Shown one piece after another: positions 9,349 through 18,078 of a stretch of 64,000 nucleotides of DNA; position 1 is the first letter of the stretch; each line of letters starts with the position of its first letter. The position numbers and the translations under genes were made by a program. The notes below the pieces were generated by a model. That model saw nothing but the letters and a program-made list of their open reading frames with translations, was not told where the DNA came from and searched no databases. Source of the DNA: an uncultured Candidatus Saccharibacteria bacterium. Its GTDB lineage: Bacteria; Patescibacteriota; Saccharimonadia; Saccharimonadales; Saccharimonadaceae. The stretch lies in contig CATXOC010000001.1 of assembly GCA_958399925.1 (NCBI GenBank), forward strand, positions 304,990-368,989, written 5' to 3'.

Positions 9349-10351
9349 CATAAAAAAAGCGAATAAGCCAAAGCTAAAGAAGCAACGCTTAATAAATCCA
9401 CAACGTCAACGCACGCTATTGACAGCAAGGCGTGTGGTTCGCTATGGTCTAAGGAACTTTACCCGTAATGCTTGGTTAACAGTTGCGGCTACTGTTGTGA
9501 TGGTGATTACTCTGCTGATTATTTTTGTTACTGGTATCGCTAGCTCGGTACTTAGCGAGACTATCGAATCACAGAAAGACAAAATGGATTTGTCGATCTA
9601 TATTAAGCATGATGCTAGTGACAGTGTGTTGGAGGAGCTATCCGACAAGATCAAACAGCAACCTAATGTCAAAAGCGTATCAACTAGCAATAGTGCTGAC
9701 GAGCGCAAGAATTACATCGAAGAAAACAAGACAAAACAAGAGATCATGGATGCCTTGCAAACAGTGGCTGGAGAAGGTATTAATATGGAATTTCCAGCGG
9801 TGCTACATGTGAAGTTGGAAGACTACGAGAAGAAAGACGATATCCAGAAGTATATTGATAGCGATAAACTGTTCGAGAAGTGGATTGATCAGAGTCGTGC
9901 GCAGTCACAGGATCTAGAAACGCGCCAGAACACCATAAAGCGTTTGTCGGATATCATGCAATACGCTAGCAAGGTGGGAATAGCGGCAGCCAGTGTATTT
10001 GTTGCAATATCAGTACTGGTTATTTTCAACACCATTCGTATGACCATCTTTAGCCGACGTGAAGAAATCAGCATGATGCGTTCGATCGGAGCAGACGACT
10101 TCTTTATTCGCGGGCCGTTCTTGGTCGAGGCGGAGTTATATGGCGTGATTGCTGGTGTAATATCAACATTGTTGGGCTATCTGGCGTTATCAGAAATTCT
10201 GCCGAGCATGAGTAGCTATATTGAAGTATCGCAGACGCAAGCTTTGGTAGAGCATTGGATGATTTTGATTCTGCTAGGCATGATGGCGATTGGCTTTGTC
10301 ATTGGCGATCTCAGTGCACGTCTGGCTCTAAGGCGCTATATGAAATGGTAG
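9329..10351 (+). CDS. ftsX: Cell division protein FtsX
   Basis: FtsX-type permease of 340 residues. A basic N-terminal tail is followed by TM1 (about 45-70), a large extracellular domain (about 70-205) and three C-terminal membrane segments. An in-frame ATG exists at 9308, but a GGAGGGG SD at 9319-9325 fits the ATG at 9329 far better, so that start is used; the gene overlaps ftsE by 20 nt. FtsX has no transport role: it relays FtsE ATP hydrolysis to extracellular coiled-coil hydrolases, probably the next two gene products. Confidence 0.9.
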   Translation: MLQKESNIKKANKPKLKKQRLINPQRQRTLLTARRVVRYGLRNFTRNAWLTVAATVVMVITLLIIFVTGIASSVLSETIESQKDKMDLSIYIKHDASDSVLEELSDKIKQQPNVKSVSTSNSADERKNYIEENKTKQEIMDALQTVAGEGINMEFPAVLHVKLEDYEKKDDIQKYIDSDKLFEKWIDQSRAQSQDLETRQNTIKRLSDIMQYASKVGIAAASVFVAISVLVIFNTIRMTIFSRREEISMMRSIGADDFFIRGPFLVEAELYGVIAGVISTLLGYLALSEILPSMSSYIEVSQTQALVEHWMILILLGMMAIGFVIGDLSARLALRRYMKW

Positions 10352-10410
10352 CTTGCAGTAAATAAACATAAGTGTTATAAATAAATTAGAAACAGCATAA
10401 AGGAGGGTTT

Positions 10411-11565
10411 ATGATGTTCCACCACAACAACAAACGTACATACACTAGAATAAGCCACATGTCGCGGGTTGGCACGGTACTTGCGGTATCGGCTTTTGTA
10501 GTAGCGTCGGGTGTTCAGCTAATAGAACCGACGACGGCTGCGGCGCGTGATTATAATGCAGAAATCAAGGCTTTACAGAACCAGATTGATGACTATAATA
10601 AACGCTCTAGCGAACTAAGTGCGCAGTCTGATACTTTGCAGAGTAAAATTGCTGAGTTACAAAATCAGCAGGCTACCATTCAGAAGCAGATTGATCTTAG
10701 TGCAGCAGAGAAAGCCCAGCTAGAGCAACAGATTGCCGATAGTGAGGCTAAAATCAAAGAGCAAACAAAGAACTTGAGCGAAAGCCTAAAGGCGCAGTAT
10801 TACAATGATCAGACTACTTCGTTAGATGTTCTAATGAATAGCAATTCCGTTAGCGACTATGTTGACCGTCAAGCACGCCAATCTGTAGTTAGCAGTGAGA
10901 TTAAGAAATCAGTAAATCGTGTCAAAAGCATGAAGGCTGATTTGGAGCTTAAAAAGGCTAGAGTTGAGGTAGTGATCTCACAGCAGTCTGAGCAAAAACG
11001 CGAGCTAGCAGATAGCCAAGCCGAACAGCAGAAGCTACTGGACGATACCCAGGGGCAAGAAGCAAAATATCAAGAGCTGACTGCGCAGAGTAATGCTAAA
11101 ATTGCTCAGTTGCAAGCCGAACAGGCAGCCTTGAATCGCAAATTCTATCACGGCACTGGTGTAGCCTGTGGTGGTGGCTATCCAGCTTATCTATGCAATG
11201 CATCAAAGGATGCAACGGTTGACCCATGGGGCATGTTCAACCGCGAATGTGTTAGCTATGCAGCTTACAAGGTGGCGTCGACCTATGGTTGGCCATCCTA
11301 CTGGCCACGTGGTGGTAACAATGCTAAGAACTGGCTAAGTAGGGCTCAGAGTTTAGGTATTCCAACTGGTCGCACACCTAAAGTGGGGTCGGTAGCAGTC
11401 TCGACATCTGGTGAATATGGCCATGTAGCATGGGTAGAAGCGGTTAATGGCAACAAGATTACGATTAGCCAATATAATGCCGATATGAAAGGTACATATA
11501 GCGTAGAGCCAAATGTAGACGCTAGTGATTTTAATGGATATATCTACTTTGATCAGATGCCATAG
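10411..11565 (+). CDS. Secreted coiled-coil CHAP peptidoglycan hydrolase, PcsB/CwlO-like
   Basis: A 384-residue secreted protein. A hydrophobic signal segment at about 20-40 ends in AAARDY. A long coiled coil (about 40-235) with the SVSDYVDRQ motif, typical of PcsB and CwlO hydrolases, follows, then a C-terminal CHAP domain. The catalytic pair is Cys280 (NRECVSYAAYK) and His338 (YGHVAWVE). The domain cuts peptide stems in peptidoglycan during septation and is normally held inactive until FtsEX opens the coiled coil; its place just after ftsEX supports this. An AGGAGGG SD (10401-10407) precedes two adjacent ATGs (10411, 10414), and either may be used. Confidence 0.88.
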   Translation: MMFHHNNKRTYTRISHMSRVGTVLAVSAFVVASGVQLIEPTTAAARDYNAEIKALQNQIDDYNKRSSELSAQSDTLQSKIAELQNQQATIQKQIDLSAAEKAQLEQQIADSEAKIKEQTKNLSESLKAQYYNDQTTSLDVLMNSNSVSDYVDRQARQSVVSSEIKKSVNRVKSMKADLELKKARVEVVISQQSEQKRELADSQAEQQKLLDDTQGQEAKYQELTAQSNAKIAQLQAEQAALNRKFYHGTGVACGGGYPAYLCNASKDATVDPWGMFNRECVSYAAYKVASTYGWPSYWPRGGNNAKNWLSRAQSLGIPTGRTPKVGSVAVSTSGEYGHVAWVEAVNGNKITISQYNADMKGTYSVEPNVDASDFNGYIYFDQMP

Positions 11566-11610
11566 TATATCGATGTTGAAATAGCAAAAGGAAAAGAAAA
11601 AAGGATACAT

Positions 11611-12807
11611 ATGAAAAAGATTAATTACAAAACGAAAGCCACAGCACATAGAAAGTGGAGTTTGCGAATTGGTATGCTAGGTGCGGTTGCAGTTTTTGCG
11701 ACGGCAACAGTGGCGCAGATGTTTCAGCCGGCGATAGTAGAGGCGCGTGACTTTGATGCGGAAATAAAGAACTTGCAGAAACAGGTTGATAGCTATAATG
11801 CGCAGGCTAGCGAGAAGAACGCTCAGGCCAATACTTTGCAGGGAAAGATCGACGAGCTAAAGGCGCAACAACGAGCAATTCAGGCGCAGATCAACTTAAG
11901 TAGTGCGAAGCGAGAATCGCTAGAACAACAGATTGCCGATAGTGCGGCTAAATTGAAAGACCAGGCGCAGGCACTGAGACAAAATCTGCAGGACCAGTAT
12001 TATAGTGGCAATACCACTTCACTGGATATCCTCTTAAATAGCGATTCTGTCAGTGACTACGTCGATCGTCAGACGCGTCAGTCGGCTATTACTGACGGCA
12101 TTAAGAAGACAGTGTCACAGGTGCGAGAATTGAAGACTCAGCAAGAAAGCGACAAGAAGCAGGTTGAGAATGTTATTAAGCAACAACAAAGTCAGAAAGA
12201 CCAGCTGAAGGATAATCAGGCACAGCAGCAAGAGTTATTAAACCAAGCACGCGGTGATGAAGCTAAGTTCCAAGAGCTGTCAATGAAGACTGAACAGCAA
12301 AAGGCACAGGTGCAGAAAGAACAGCAGGCGGCTATTCAGGCTTATATCGCCGAACAACGTCGCCGCGCTGCTAGTAGACCGGGCTCGAGCACTAGCGGCC
12401 CGAAACCTGATATTACTATCTCGGTTGGTGGAAAGAATGGCGGCTATCCCTTTGCTAACGCAAAGGCTGATTCTACTCAGTACTACAATGGCTTTACGGC
12501 TAACGGTAACGCACGCGAATGCGTTAACTATGTACAGTGGCGCATCTGGCAATTAACTGGCCGAATGGAGCGTCATGGCAATGGTGGACAGTGGCCAACG
12601 AATCTGGGCAAAAGCCCAAAAGTCGGCTCGGTTGCCGTCAAGCGCAATCTTGGTGTCTATGGTCACGTAGCTTGGGTAGAAGAGATTGGTACTGGCAGTC
12701 GTTCTGATATGATCCGAGTGTCAGAATATAACTGGGATCCAGCGTATGGCTACAATGAGCGTTGGGTAGCAACTAGCTGGTGGAGCGGGTTCTACAAGAA
12801 TTGGTAA
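11611..12807 (+). CDS. Secreted coiled-coil CHAP peptidoglycan hydrolase, paralogue
   Basis: A 398-residue paralogue of the preceding hydrolase: signal segment (about 18-42, ending VEARDF), Q/K-rich coiled coil with SVSDYVDRQ again, a Ser/Pro linker (about 248-268) and a CHAP domain with Cys304 (ARECVNYVQWR) and His352 (YGHVAWVEE). The coiled coils align well while the CHAP domains differ, so the pair arose by an old duplication with specialisation. AAAAGGA lies upstream of the ATG. The 45-nt gap suggests a shared transcript with the first copy. Both are probable FtsEX effectors. Confidence 0.88.
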   Translation: MKKINYKTKATAHRKWSLRIGMLGAVAVFATATVAQMFQPAIVEARDFDAEIKNLQKQVDSYNAQASEKNAQANTLQGKIDELKAQQRAIQAQINLSSAKRESLEQQIADSAAKLKDQAQALRQNLQDQYYSGNTTSLDILLNSDSVSDYVDRQTRQSAITDGIKKTVSQVRELKTQQESDKKQVENVIKQQQSQKDQLKDNQAQQQELLNQARGDEAKFQELSMKTEQQKAQVQKEQQAAIQAYIAEQRRRAASRPGSSTSGPKPDITISVGGKNGGYPFANAKADSTQYYNGFTANGNARECVNYVQWRIWQLTGRMERHGNGGQWPTNLGKSPKVGSVAVKRNLGVYGHVAWVEEIGTGSRSDMIRVSEYNWDPAYGYNERWVATSWWSGFYKNW

Positions 12808-12848
12808 TCTTCAGCTAAAATATAGCGCTTGTGCTACAATAGAACTTA

Positions 12849-14084
12849 ATGAAGAGTGAGAGTAAAAACGACGATCAATTAGTTAGGGTGCCGGAGCGCA
12901 AAAATAACCAGCCGGCATCACGCCGTCATGGCGCATCAATCAGCATTGTAATTTGCGTGATAGTTTCGGTAATGACGGGGTTAATAGGCCTAGCCATTGG
13001 CACGCGCCTACAGAATCTATCGTTATCTAATTTAGATTATACTGAACTAGACGAAGTGTATGCGACACTAAAGCATAATTATGACGGAAATCTAGATAGG
13101 AAAAAGCTAATCGAGGGTGCTGCAAAAGGTATGGTTGATGCAGCGGGTGATCCCTATACAACTTATCTAACAGCGACGGACGCAAAGAGCTTGACTGAAG
13201 ATTTATCTGGCTCGTTCTATGGCGTTGGCATTGAAATGGGGCTAAACAAAGATCGCCAGCTAGAGATTATGTCAGTGCTAGATGGTGGATCAGCCAAGAA
13301 AGCTGGATTGCAGACCGGCGACCTAATTGCGGCTGTTAATGGTGAGAGCTCGATTAACTGGACACCAACGCAGGCTGCTAGTCAGATTCGGGGCGAATCT
13401 GGTACGAAGGTGAAGCTGACAATTATTCGCGGTAACGAGCAAAAAGACTACGAACTAGAGCGTGCTCGTGTTGACAATCCATCGGTGACCTGGGAAGTCA
13501 AAGATGGCATTGGCTTTATCCGCATTAGTCAGTTCGGTGACGATACTGGCGACCTTGCGACCAAAGCCGCAAAGGAACTAAAGTCAAAGAACGTAAAAGG
13601 TATAGTGCTAGATTTACGTGACAATGGTGGTGGTTATGTGGATGCAGCGCAGGCGGTAGCTAGTCTATGGGTAGACAACGGTAAAACTGTCGTCGAAGAG
13701 CGCAAGAATGGTCAGGTTGTTCAACAGGGTACCGTGAGAGCTACGGGCGGCAATATTCTAAAGGGTATTAAGACGGTGGTGCTAGTAAATGGTGGCACGG
13801 CGTCAGCTAGCGAAATTGTATCTGGTGCATTAAAAGATTATGGTTTGGCTACTCTAGTTGGTAACAAGACCTATGGTAAGGGTAGCGTGCAGACTATGTC
13901 ATCGCTAAGCAACGGTGATAATCTGAAGATTACGGTGGCTAAGTGGTATACACCGAAGGGCAAGAACATCAACCACAACGGTCTAGAGCCGGACGTCAAG
14001 GTTAATCTAGATACTAATAAGTACCTTAATGACCACACGGATACTCAGCAGGATAAGGCTGTCGAGCTATTGAAACAAAGCTAG
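12849..14084 (+). CDS. Carboxy-terminal processing protease, S41 family with PDZ
   Basis: A 411-residue S41 peptidase. A signal anchor lies at about 30-53. A PDZ domain (about 118-205, GVGIEMGL...GLQTGDLIAAVNG) precedes the S41 catalytic core with Ser319 (GGTASASEI) and Lys344 (KTYGKGSVQ), a 25-residue spacing as in Prc. CtpA/Prc proteases degrade or trim envelope proteins, commonly including murein hydrolases and their regulators, and this gene follows two such hydrolases. TACAAT at 12835-12840 sits 8 nt before the ATG without an SD, so the gene is probably leaderless and has its own promoter. Confidence 0.9.
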   Translation: MKSESKNDDQLVRVPERKNNQPASRRHGASISIVICVIVSVMTGLIGLAIGTRLQNLSLSNLDYTELDEVYATLKHNYDGNLDRKKLIEGAAKGMVDAAGDPYTTYLTATDAKSLTEDLSGSFYGVGIEMGLNKDRQLEIMSVLDGGSAKKAGLQTGDLIAAVNGESSINWTPTQAASQIRGESGTKVKLTIIRGNEQKDYELERARVDNPSVTWEVKDGIGFIRISQFGDDTGDLATKAAKELKSKNVKGIVLDLRDNGGGYVDAAQAVASLWVDNGKTVVEERKNGQVVQQGTVRATGGNILKGIKTVVLVNGGTASASEIVSGALKDYGLATLVGNKTYGKGSVQTMSSLSNGDNLKITVAKWYTPKGKNINHNGLEPDVKVNLDTNKYLNDHTDTQQDKAVELLKQS

Positions 14085-14129
14085 GCTCTATTGAATTAAC
14101 TAAGCATAACAGGTATACTATAAGTAATC

Positions 14130-14516
14130 ATGGAAGGCCCAAAGAAAAAAATACTACTAGTCGAAGACGATGAGACGCTGGCGATGGTTTACCAGCAGCG
14201 GTTAGAGTTGGAAGGTTTCGAAGTTAAGCACAGTGTTAACGGCGAGCAGGCACTATCAGATGCTGTAGAATTTAAGCCGGATTTAGTATTGCTAGACGTA
14301 ATGATGCCAAAGTTAAATGGGTTCGATGTTCTAGATATTTTGCGCAATAGTCCGCAAACTCGCAATGTGCACATTATCATGCTAACTGCCTTGTCGCAGC
14401 CAAAAGATGCCGAGCGTGCTAGGGAACTCGGTGCTGATGACTTCTTAGTCAAATCACAGGTTGTTATTGGCGATGTTGTTGCTCGCATCAAGCACGAGCT
14501 AAATATGCCAGCATAG
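14130..14516 (+). CDS. Single-domain response regulator (CheY-like receiver)
   Basis: A 128-residue receiver domain without an output domain. The acidic pocket is in LLVEDDE, the phosphoacceptor Asp in LVLLDVMMPKLNGFD, the conserved Thr in IIMLTALS and the Lys in DDFLVKSQ. It would accept phosphate from a histidine kinase and act by protein contact. No kinase gene is adjacent. The only kinase-like gene in the window (22284-23003) has lost its phosphoacceptor. A TATACT/TATAAG region 5-10 nt upstream and absence of an SD fit leaderless transcription. Confidence 0.9.
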   Translation: MEGPKKKILLVEDDETLAMVYQQRLELEGFEVKHSVNGEQALSDAVEFKPDLVLLDVMMPKLNGFDVLDILRNSPQTRNVHIIMLTALSQPKDAERARELGADDFLVKSQVVIGDVVARIKHELNMPA

Positions 14517-14723
14517 CTGAATAGCCCTGGCAGCTAATATAACTAAAACGGCTAATTGGTGATATTGTGCCTATATAACGATAACAGTAGTTGTCGCTAT
14601 GGCTGTCTATTGTAAATTTTTATCGTTCAGTCTGTACTACATGTATTATTAATGTGATTACTAGTGTAGCCTAGCGCTTTAATGCACTACGACTTGTATG
14701 TGAGTAGAAGAAATAGAAAAATA

Positions 14724-14753
14724 AAAGACTACCAGTTTTGGCTGGTAGTCTTT
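14724..14753 (-). terminator. Terminator of rpmA
   Basis: AAAGACTACCAG and CTGGTAGTCTTT form a 12-bp perfect stem with a 6-nt loop. Read on the minus strand it is followed by TTTTATTTTTC. It lies 28 nt past the rpmA stop codon. Confidence 0.85.
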
Positions 14754-14780
14754 AAGCTTGATCGCTAGTTTAATCGGTAA

Positions 14781-15053
14781 TTATTCTACTGTTACTTGAG
14801 TACGTAGAACGGTTTTACCAGTGAAAGTGCGAACTTTGCGCTTGATGAACTTGACTGCGCCATCCTTAGCGGCATGGATAGTGAAATTGCGGCTGACATA
14901 AGTACCGTCACCAGCAATCTTGGTTGCACCAACCTGACGAACGATAACTTCGCCTGCGTTTACTTTCTGGCCACCAAAACGCTTTACGCCTAGACGATGA
15001 CCGGCATTATTGTGATTATTTTTACTGGAACCGCCAGCTTTAACATGTGACAT
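14781..15053 (-). CDS. rpmA: 50S ribosomal protein L27 (bL27)
   Basis: A 90-residue bL27 whose N-terminus MSHVKAGGSSKNNHNNAG and RLGVKRFGGQKVNAGEVIVRQ core match the family (usually MAHKKGGGSTKN). The basic tail reaches toward the peptidyl transferase centre. There is no Firmicutes-type cleavable N-terminal extension. A GGAGAT SD-like sequence precedes the ATG. rplU (L21), its usual neighbour, is not beside it: the upstream minus-strand gene is an RNA methyltransferase. A strong terminator follows. Confidence 0.95.
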   Translation of the reverse strand: MSHVKAGGSSKNNHNNAGHRLGVKRFGGQKVNAGEVIVRQVGATKIAGDGTYVSRNFTIHAAKDGAVKFIKRKVRTFTGKTVLRTQVTVE

Positions 15054-15098
15054 TTAAAATATCTCCTTACAAATTACTCTTTACCATTATACATGAAA

Positions 15099-16310
15099 TT
15101 AGACCTTTTGCAAGACTAGCAGCTCACGGCCGACAACCTGATCTTTGCGATGATATATCAGATGTTGTTTACCGTATAGGTCGCGGTAACCCATGGCAGA
15201 TAGGTTGTTCAAACAGGTCAAATGATGTAGTTTGCCGTGGACGAACCAGCAAGGTACAGCAATGCAGAGGCCGGTGCCTTTGGCTAGCTGTTTAGCTAGG
15301 TTAGACAGGAATTTTTGAATTATTACATTGCAGTTACCGATATTATCATGTAGTTCGGATATGCTAGGCGCTGTAACATACGGTCGCCCTAGATATGTTT
15401 CTGTTGCAACGAGGTTAATCGGTTTGTCAGGCTTAGTCCATTTATTCCATGCAAACGTTGTAGCATCGGCAGCAGTGACTTGGCTGTCGACTTTAATATG
15501 ATGTGTGTGCTCTAGCCATTTTAAGTTTTCAGTAGTAAATTCAGCCATACGTTCTGCTAGATCTGTGCCGTAAACTGCCATGCCCATCAAAGCAGCTTCC
15601 TGCAAAACTACGCCAGTACCGCAGAAAGGATCTAGAAGAGCGGGTGTCTGCTGTGTGAGGCTAGGCGTCGTCGCTCCGTGCGCTAAATTAATCATAGTTT
15701 GGGCTAATTTAGGTGGAAGCATGCCGTTATGAGCGTCACGCTTTGGTCGTCGGCGGTCGCGAAAAGTGTACTCTGTAATATCTTGCACAAAGAATGTTCG
15801 TCCTACTGTAACCGATCCGTCGCGATTCTTGATGAATATTAGCTCGCATTTCTTAGGATTGTTACCAGCTAGTTTGTTGTGGAGAACTGCGGCGCTACTA
15901 AGTTCGTTGCTTTCAATGGGTACCAAGCGCACTGAATTAGTTGGCTTTAGAATACTGGCAATGTCTTGTGCTAGCTGAATCGTCGACTTCTTGCTAATTT
16001 TGTTTCCGTAAAACGACACGCCTAGAGTAATTTTACCCTCGACATTATTAAACAGCTGTTTAACGGTGTTTGATAGGGCTGTGTGGTTCAGCTGTGGTAG
16101 GGTAGTGACTTCCTCGGCAGCCTTAACTACAGAGCCAATCTGTGGCAATCTAGCCAGTGCTTGTGTGGTTGACACATCGAGCGCCGTTATTGAGAACGGA
16201 GAAGCTGCGGCGCTTTGTGGCTGAGACGAAACTGCGCCATCTTTACTAAATACTGCCTTTAACTCGGCTATGCCAATTTCGGGCTGTCGCCCTAAAACAA
16301 ATAAAATCAT
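15099..16310 (-). CDS. TRM11-like RNA methyltransferase
   Basis: A 403-residue protein. The N-terminus MILFVLGRQPEIGIAEL is the TRM11-type start and a THUMP-like region precedes a Rossmann methyltransferase. The SAM-binding motif I is LLDPFCGTGVVLQEAA (about residue 222). TRM11/Trm14 enzymes make N2-methylguanosine in tRNA, so a tRNA target is inferred. The usual motif IV (D/N-P-P-Y) is replaced by ATETYLGRP, so the exact chemistry is uncertain. The gene starts close to a minus-strand terminator (16337-16364), which sets it off from the dCMP deaminase gene. Confidence 0.7.
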   Translation of the reverse strand: MILFVLGRQPEIGIAELKAVFSKDGAVSSQPQSAAASPFSITALDVSTTQALARLPQIGSVVKAAEEVTTLPQLNHTALSNTVKQLFNNVEGKITLGVSFYGNKISKKSTIQLAQDIASILKPTNSVRLVPIESNELSSAAVLHNKLAGNNPKKCELIFIKNRDGSVTVGRTFFVQDITEYTFRDRRRPKRDAHNGMLPPKLAQTMINLAHGATTPSLTQQTPALLDPFCGTGVVLQEAALMGMAVYGTDLAERMAEFTTENLKWLEHTHHIKVDSQVTAADATTFAWNKWTKPDKPINLVATETYLGRPYVTAPSISELHDNIGNCNVIIQKFLSNLAKQLAKGTGLCIAVPCWFVHGKLHHLTCLNNLSAMGYRDLYGKQHLIYHRKDQVVGRELLVLQKV

Positions 16311-16336
16311 TGACTACATTATACCGCAAAATTAAA

Positions 16337-16364
16337 GAGGGCGGGCATTTTACTGCGCGCCCTC
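16337..16364 (-). terminator. Terminator downstream of dCMP deaminase gene
   Basis: GAGGGCG and CGCCCTC pair around a 14-nt loop. On the minus strand the stem is followed by TTTAATTTTGC. It separates the deaminase gene from the methyltransferase gene. Confidence 0.75.
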
Positions 16365-16428
16365 GGTTAGGTTGCGCTGGTCAGTGTCAATTGGGACAGA
16401 ACTGATTAGCTGTCGGTGTTGAGCGGTG

Positions 16429-17094
16429 CTATTTAATTAAATTCTTTGCACTCTTCAATTCGCACAGCTGACTAATTATCAGATCTATCGAACGATCAGA
16501 TGGCACCACTTGATAGGCTTTGATGTTAGCTGTCTCTAGATTTAAAATAGCTGCTTTTGTCTCTGAGCTGTCGGGGCTACGAGGTCCTTCGAGAAAGAAG
16601 ACATTGGCGATATGGTTAGCAGCTATCATCTTGGCGCAGTTGTTGCAAGGGAATAAGGTGGTGTACAGATTACCGCCTCGCATTTGCTCACGCAAGCCAA
16701 TAAAGTTATTCAGTGCATTTTCCTCCGCATGTGCAACATAGGCATATTTTGTTTGCTCAAACGGGAGATGTTCAATGTCGTTGTTATAGATCATCTGATC
16801 GTCACTAATGCCGATTGGAGTGCCGTTATATCCGGTTGCTAAAATGCGGTTTTCGCTATTAGTAATTACAGCTCCTACTCGGGTTGACGGATCTTTACTG
16901 CGCAGTGACATGGTAAATGCTATTAACATAATAGTCTCGTCCCAAGGAATGACCTCGGTTCGACTGCGTGGTGGTACGCGGACGAAGCTTGGCTCTTCAA
17001 TTGGATTCTTAACGCTGATTACTTTGTCGCCTGCTTTTGCGGTTCCATCCATTAGTCCTTCGATAAAAATCGATTGAGGATTAGGTCTGGCCAT
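16429..17094 (-). CDS. dCMP deaminase family protein
   Basis: A 221-residue zinc deaminase. The catalytic HAEENAL (His and Glu) and zinc cysteines PCNNCAK are present, and DPSTRVGAVI and GYNGTPIG match deoxycytidylate deaminase. It would convert dCMP to dUMP for thymidylate synthesis. A roughly 50-residue N-terminal extension precedes the deaminase domain. The SD AAAGGA lies 8 nt before the ATG. A perfect 9-bp hairpin (17116-17139) sits in the 5' leader just behind a TATAAT box on this strand. Confidence 0.85.
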   Translation of the reverse strand: MARPNPQSIFIEGLMDGTAKAGDKVISVKNPIEEPSFVRVPPRSRTEVIPWDETIMLIAFTMSLRSKDPSTRVGAVITNSENRILATGYNGTPIGISDDQMIYNNDIEHLPFEQTKYAYVAHAEENALNNFIGLREQMRGGNLYTTLFPCNNCAKMIAANHIANVFFLEGPRSPDSSETKAAILNLETANIKAYQVVPSDRSIDLIISQLCELKSAKNLIK

Positions 17095-17115
17095 GATGTA
17101 TCCTTTCGAAAGAGC

Positions 17116-17139
17116 ATTGTAGGCGGAGTTGCCTACAAT
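17116..17139 (-). other. 5'-leader hairpin of dCMP deaminase gene
   Basis: ATTGTAGGC and GCCTACAAT form a perfect 9-bp stem with a 6-nt loop. A minus-strand TATAAT-like box is about 17 nt upstream, so the hairpin would form near the very 5' end of the mRNA. It could stabilise the transcript or act as a regulatory site; no run of U follows on this strand. Confidence 0.5.
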
Positions 17140-17216
17140 CGGTTATTTATTATACTTGATCTATACTTAAAATAATATACTTATTTTAATTGATTAAGCA
17201 GTGTATAATAGCATTA

Positions 17217-17861
17217 ATGTTTCAAAAGACCGAAAAGTTTCTAAGACAAAATTACTATTGGCTGATAGTTGCGCTACTGTTAACCGTAGTGGCTTTTATT
17301 GTGGTTGATTTATTGTCAGACGATTATCGTATGCAGATTGACGTCGTGGCGCACGAGTTTTTAGTAGAGAAATTGCGTTCGCCTATACTGACTAATGTGG
17401 CGAAGTTTATCACTGTATTCGGTAGTACTCTGGCTATGGGTGCGGTAAGTCTGATTGTAATCGCAATAACGCGCAATCGACGAATAGCGGGTCTATTGAT
17501 TTTAAATTTGGCGATTGCCGCTGTAATAAATACGGTAATTAAAGACGTAATACAGCGACCGCGTCCATTAGGTTATCGCTTGGTCAGTGAAACTGGTTTT
17601 AGCTTTCCTTCGGGTCATTCAATGATTAGCATGGCGCTATATGGCTTTATAATCTATCTGATATACCGTTATGTACACAATCGTAAATTAAAGTGGGCGT
17701 GCATTATTGGCCTAAGTGTATTGATCGTTCTTATTGGCCTTAGTCGGATTTACTTGGGTGTTCATTATGCTAGCGATGTTTTAGCCGGGCTATTGATCTC
17801 GCTGGCTTGTCTGATGATTTATTTGCGTGCTACGAAAAAATACTTTCCACATAAGCTGTAA
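17217..17861 (+). CDS. PAP2-family membrane phosphatase
   Basis: A 214-residue integral membrane phosphatase with about six hydrophobic segments. The three PAP2 signature motifs are KDVIQRPRP, PSGHS and SRIYLGVHYASDVLAG. Members dephosphorylate lipid phosphates such as phosphatidate or undecaprenyl pyrophosphate; recycling of the wall lipid carrier is a reasonable guess. An upstream TTG (17190) is in frame, but a TATAAT box at 17204-17209 overlaps that extension and ends 7 nt before the ATG at 17217, so the ATG is chosen as a leaderless start. Confidence 0.88.
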   Translation: MFQKTEKFLRQNYYWLIVALLLTVVAFIVVDLLSDDYRMQIDVVAHEFLVEKLRSPILTNVAKFITVFGSTLAMGAVSLIVIAITRNRRIAGLLILNLAIAAVINTVIKDVIQRPRPLGYRLVSETGFSFPSGHSMISMALYGFIIYLIYRYVHNRKLKWACIIGLSVLIVLIGLSRIYLGVHYASDVLAGLLISLACLMIYLRATKKYFPHKL

Positions 17862-18012
17862 TGATAGATGTAACGGCATTACATGAATGCAAAATATGCT
17901 AGCCACCGCGCTGACGCCAAAGCTGCTGATATAGCACGCAAGGCAGAAAATTAGTGTAGACAGATAGGTCGCTATATTTGTGGCGTGGTACAATTCCAAT
18001 AGGCTACGTGTA

Positions 18013-18040
18013 TTGACAATTTTAAATAATAGTGTATAAT
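18013..18040 (+). promoter_or_regulatory. Strong promoter before unknown gene at 18 kb
   Basis: TTGACA (18013-18018), 16-bp spacer, TATAAT (18035-18040) with an extended TG. The transcript would carry a short leader with an AAAGGA SD at 18070-18075. Confidence 0.75.
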
Positions 18041-18078
18041 ATAATTATTGTTCCAAACACGTACCTTAGAAAGGATAA

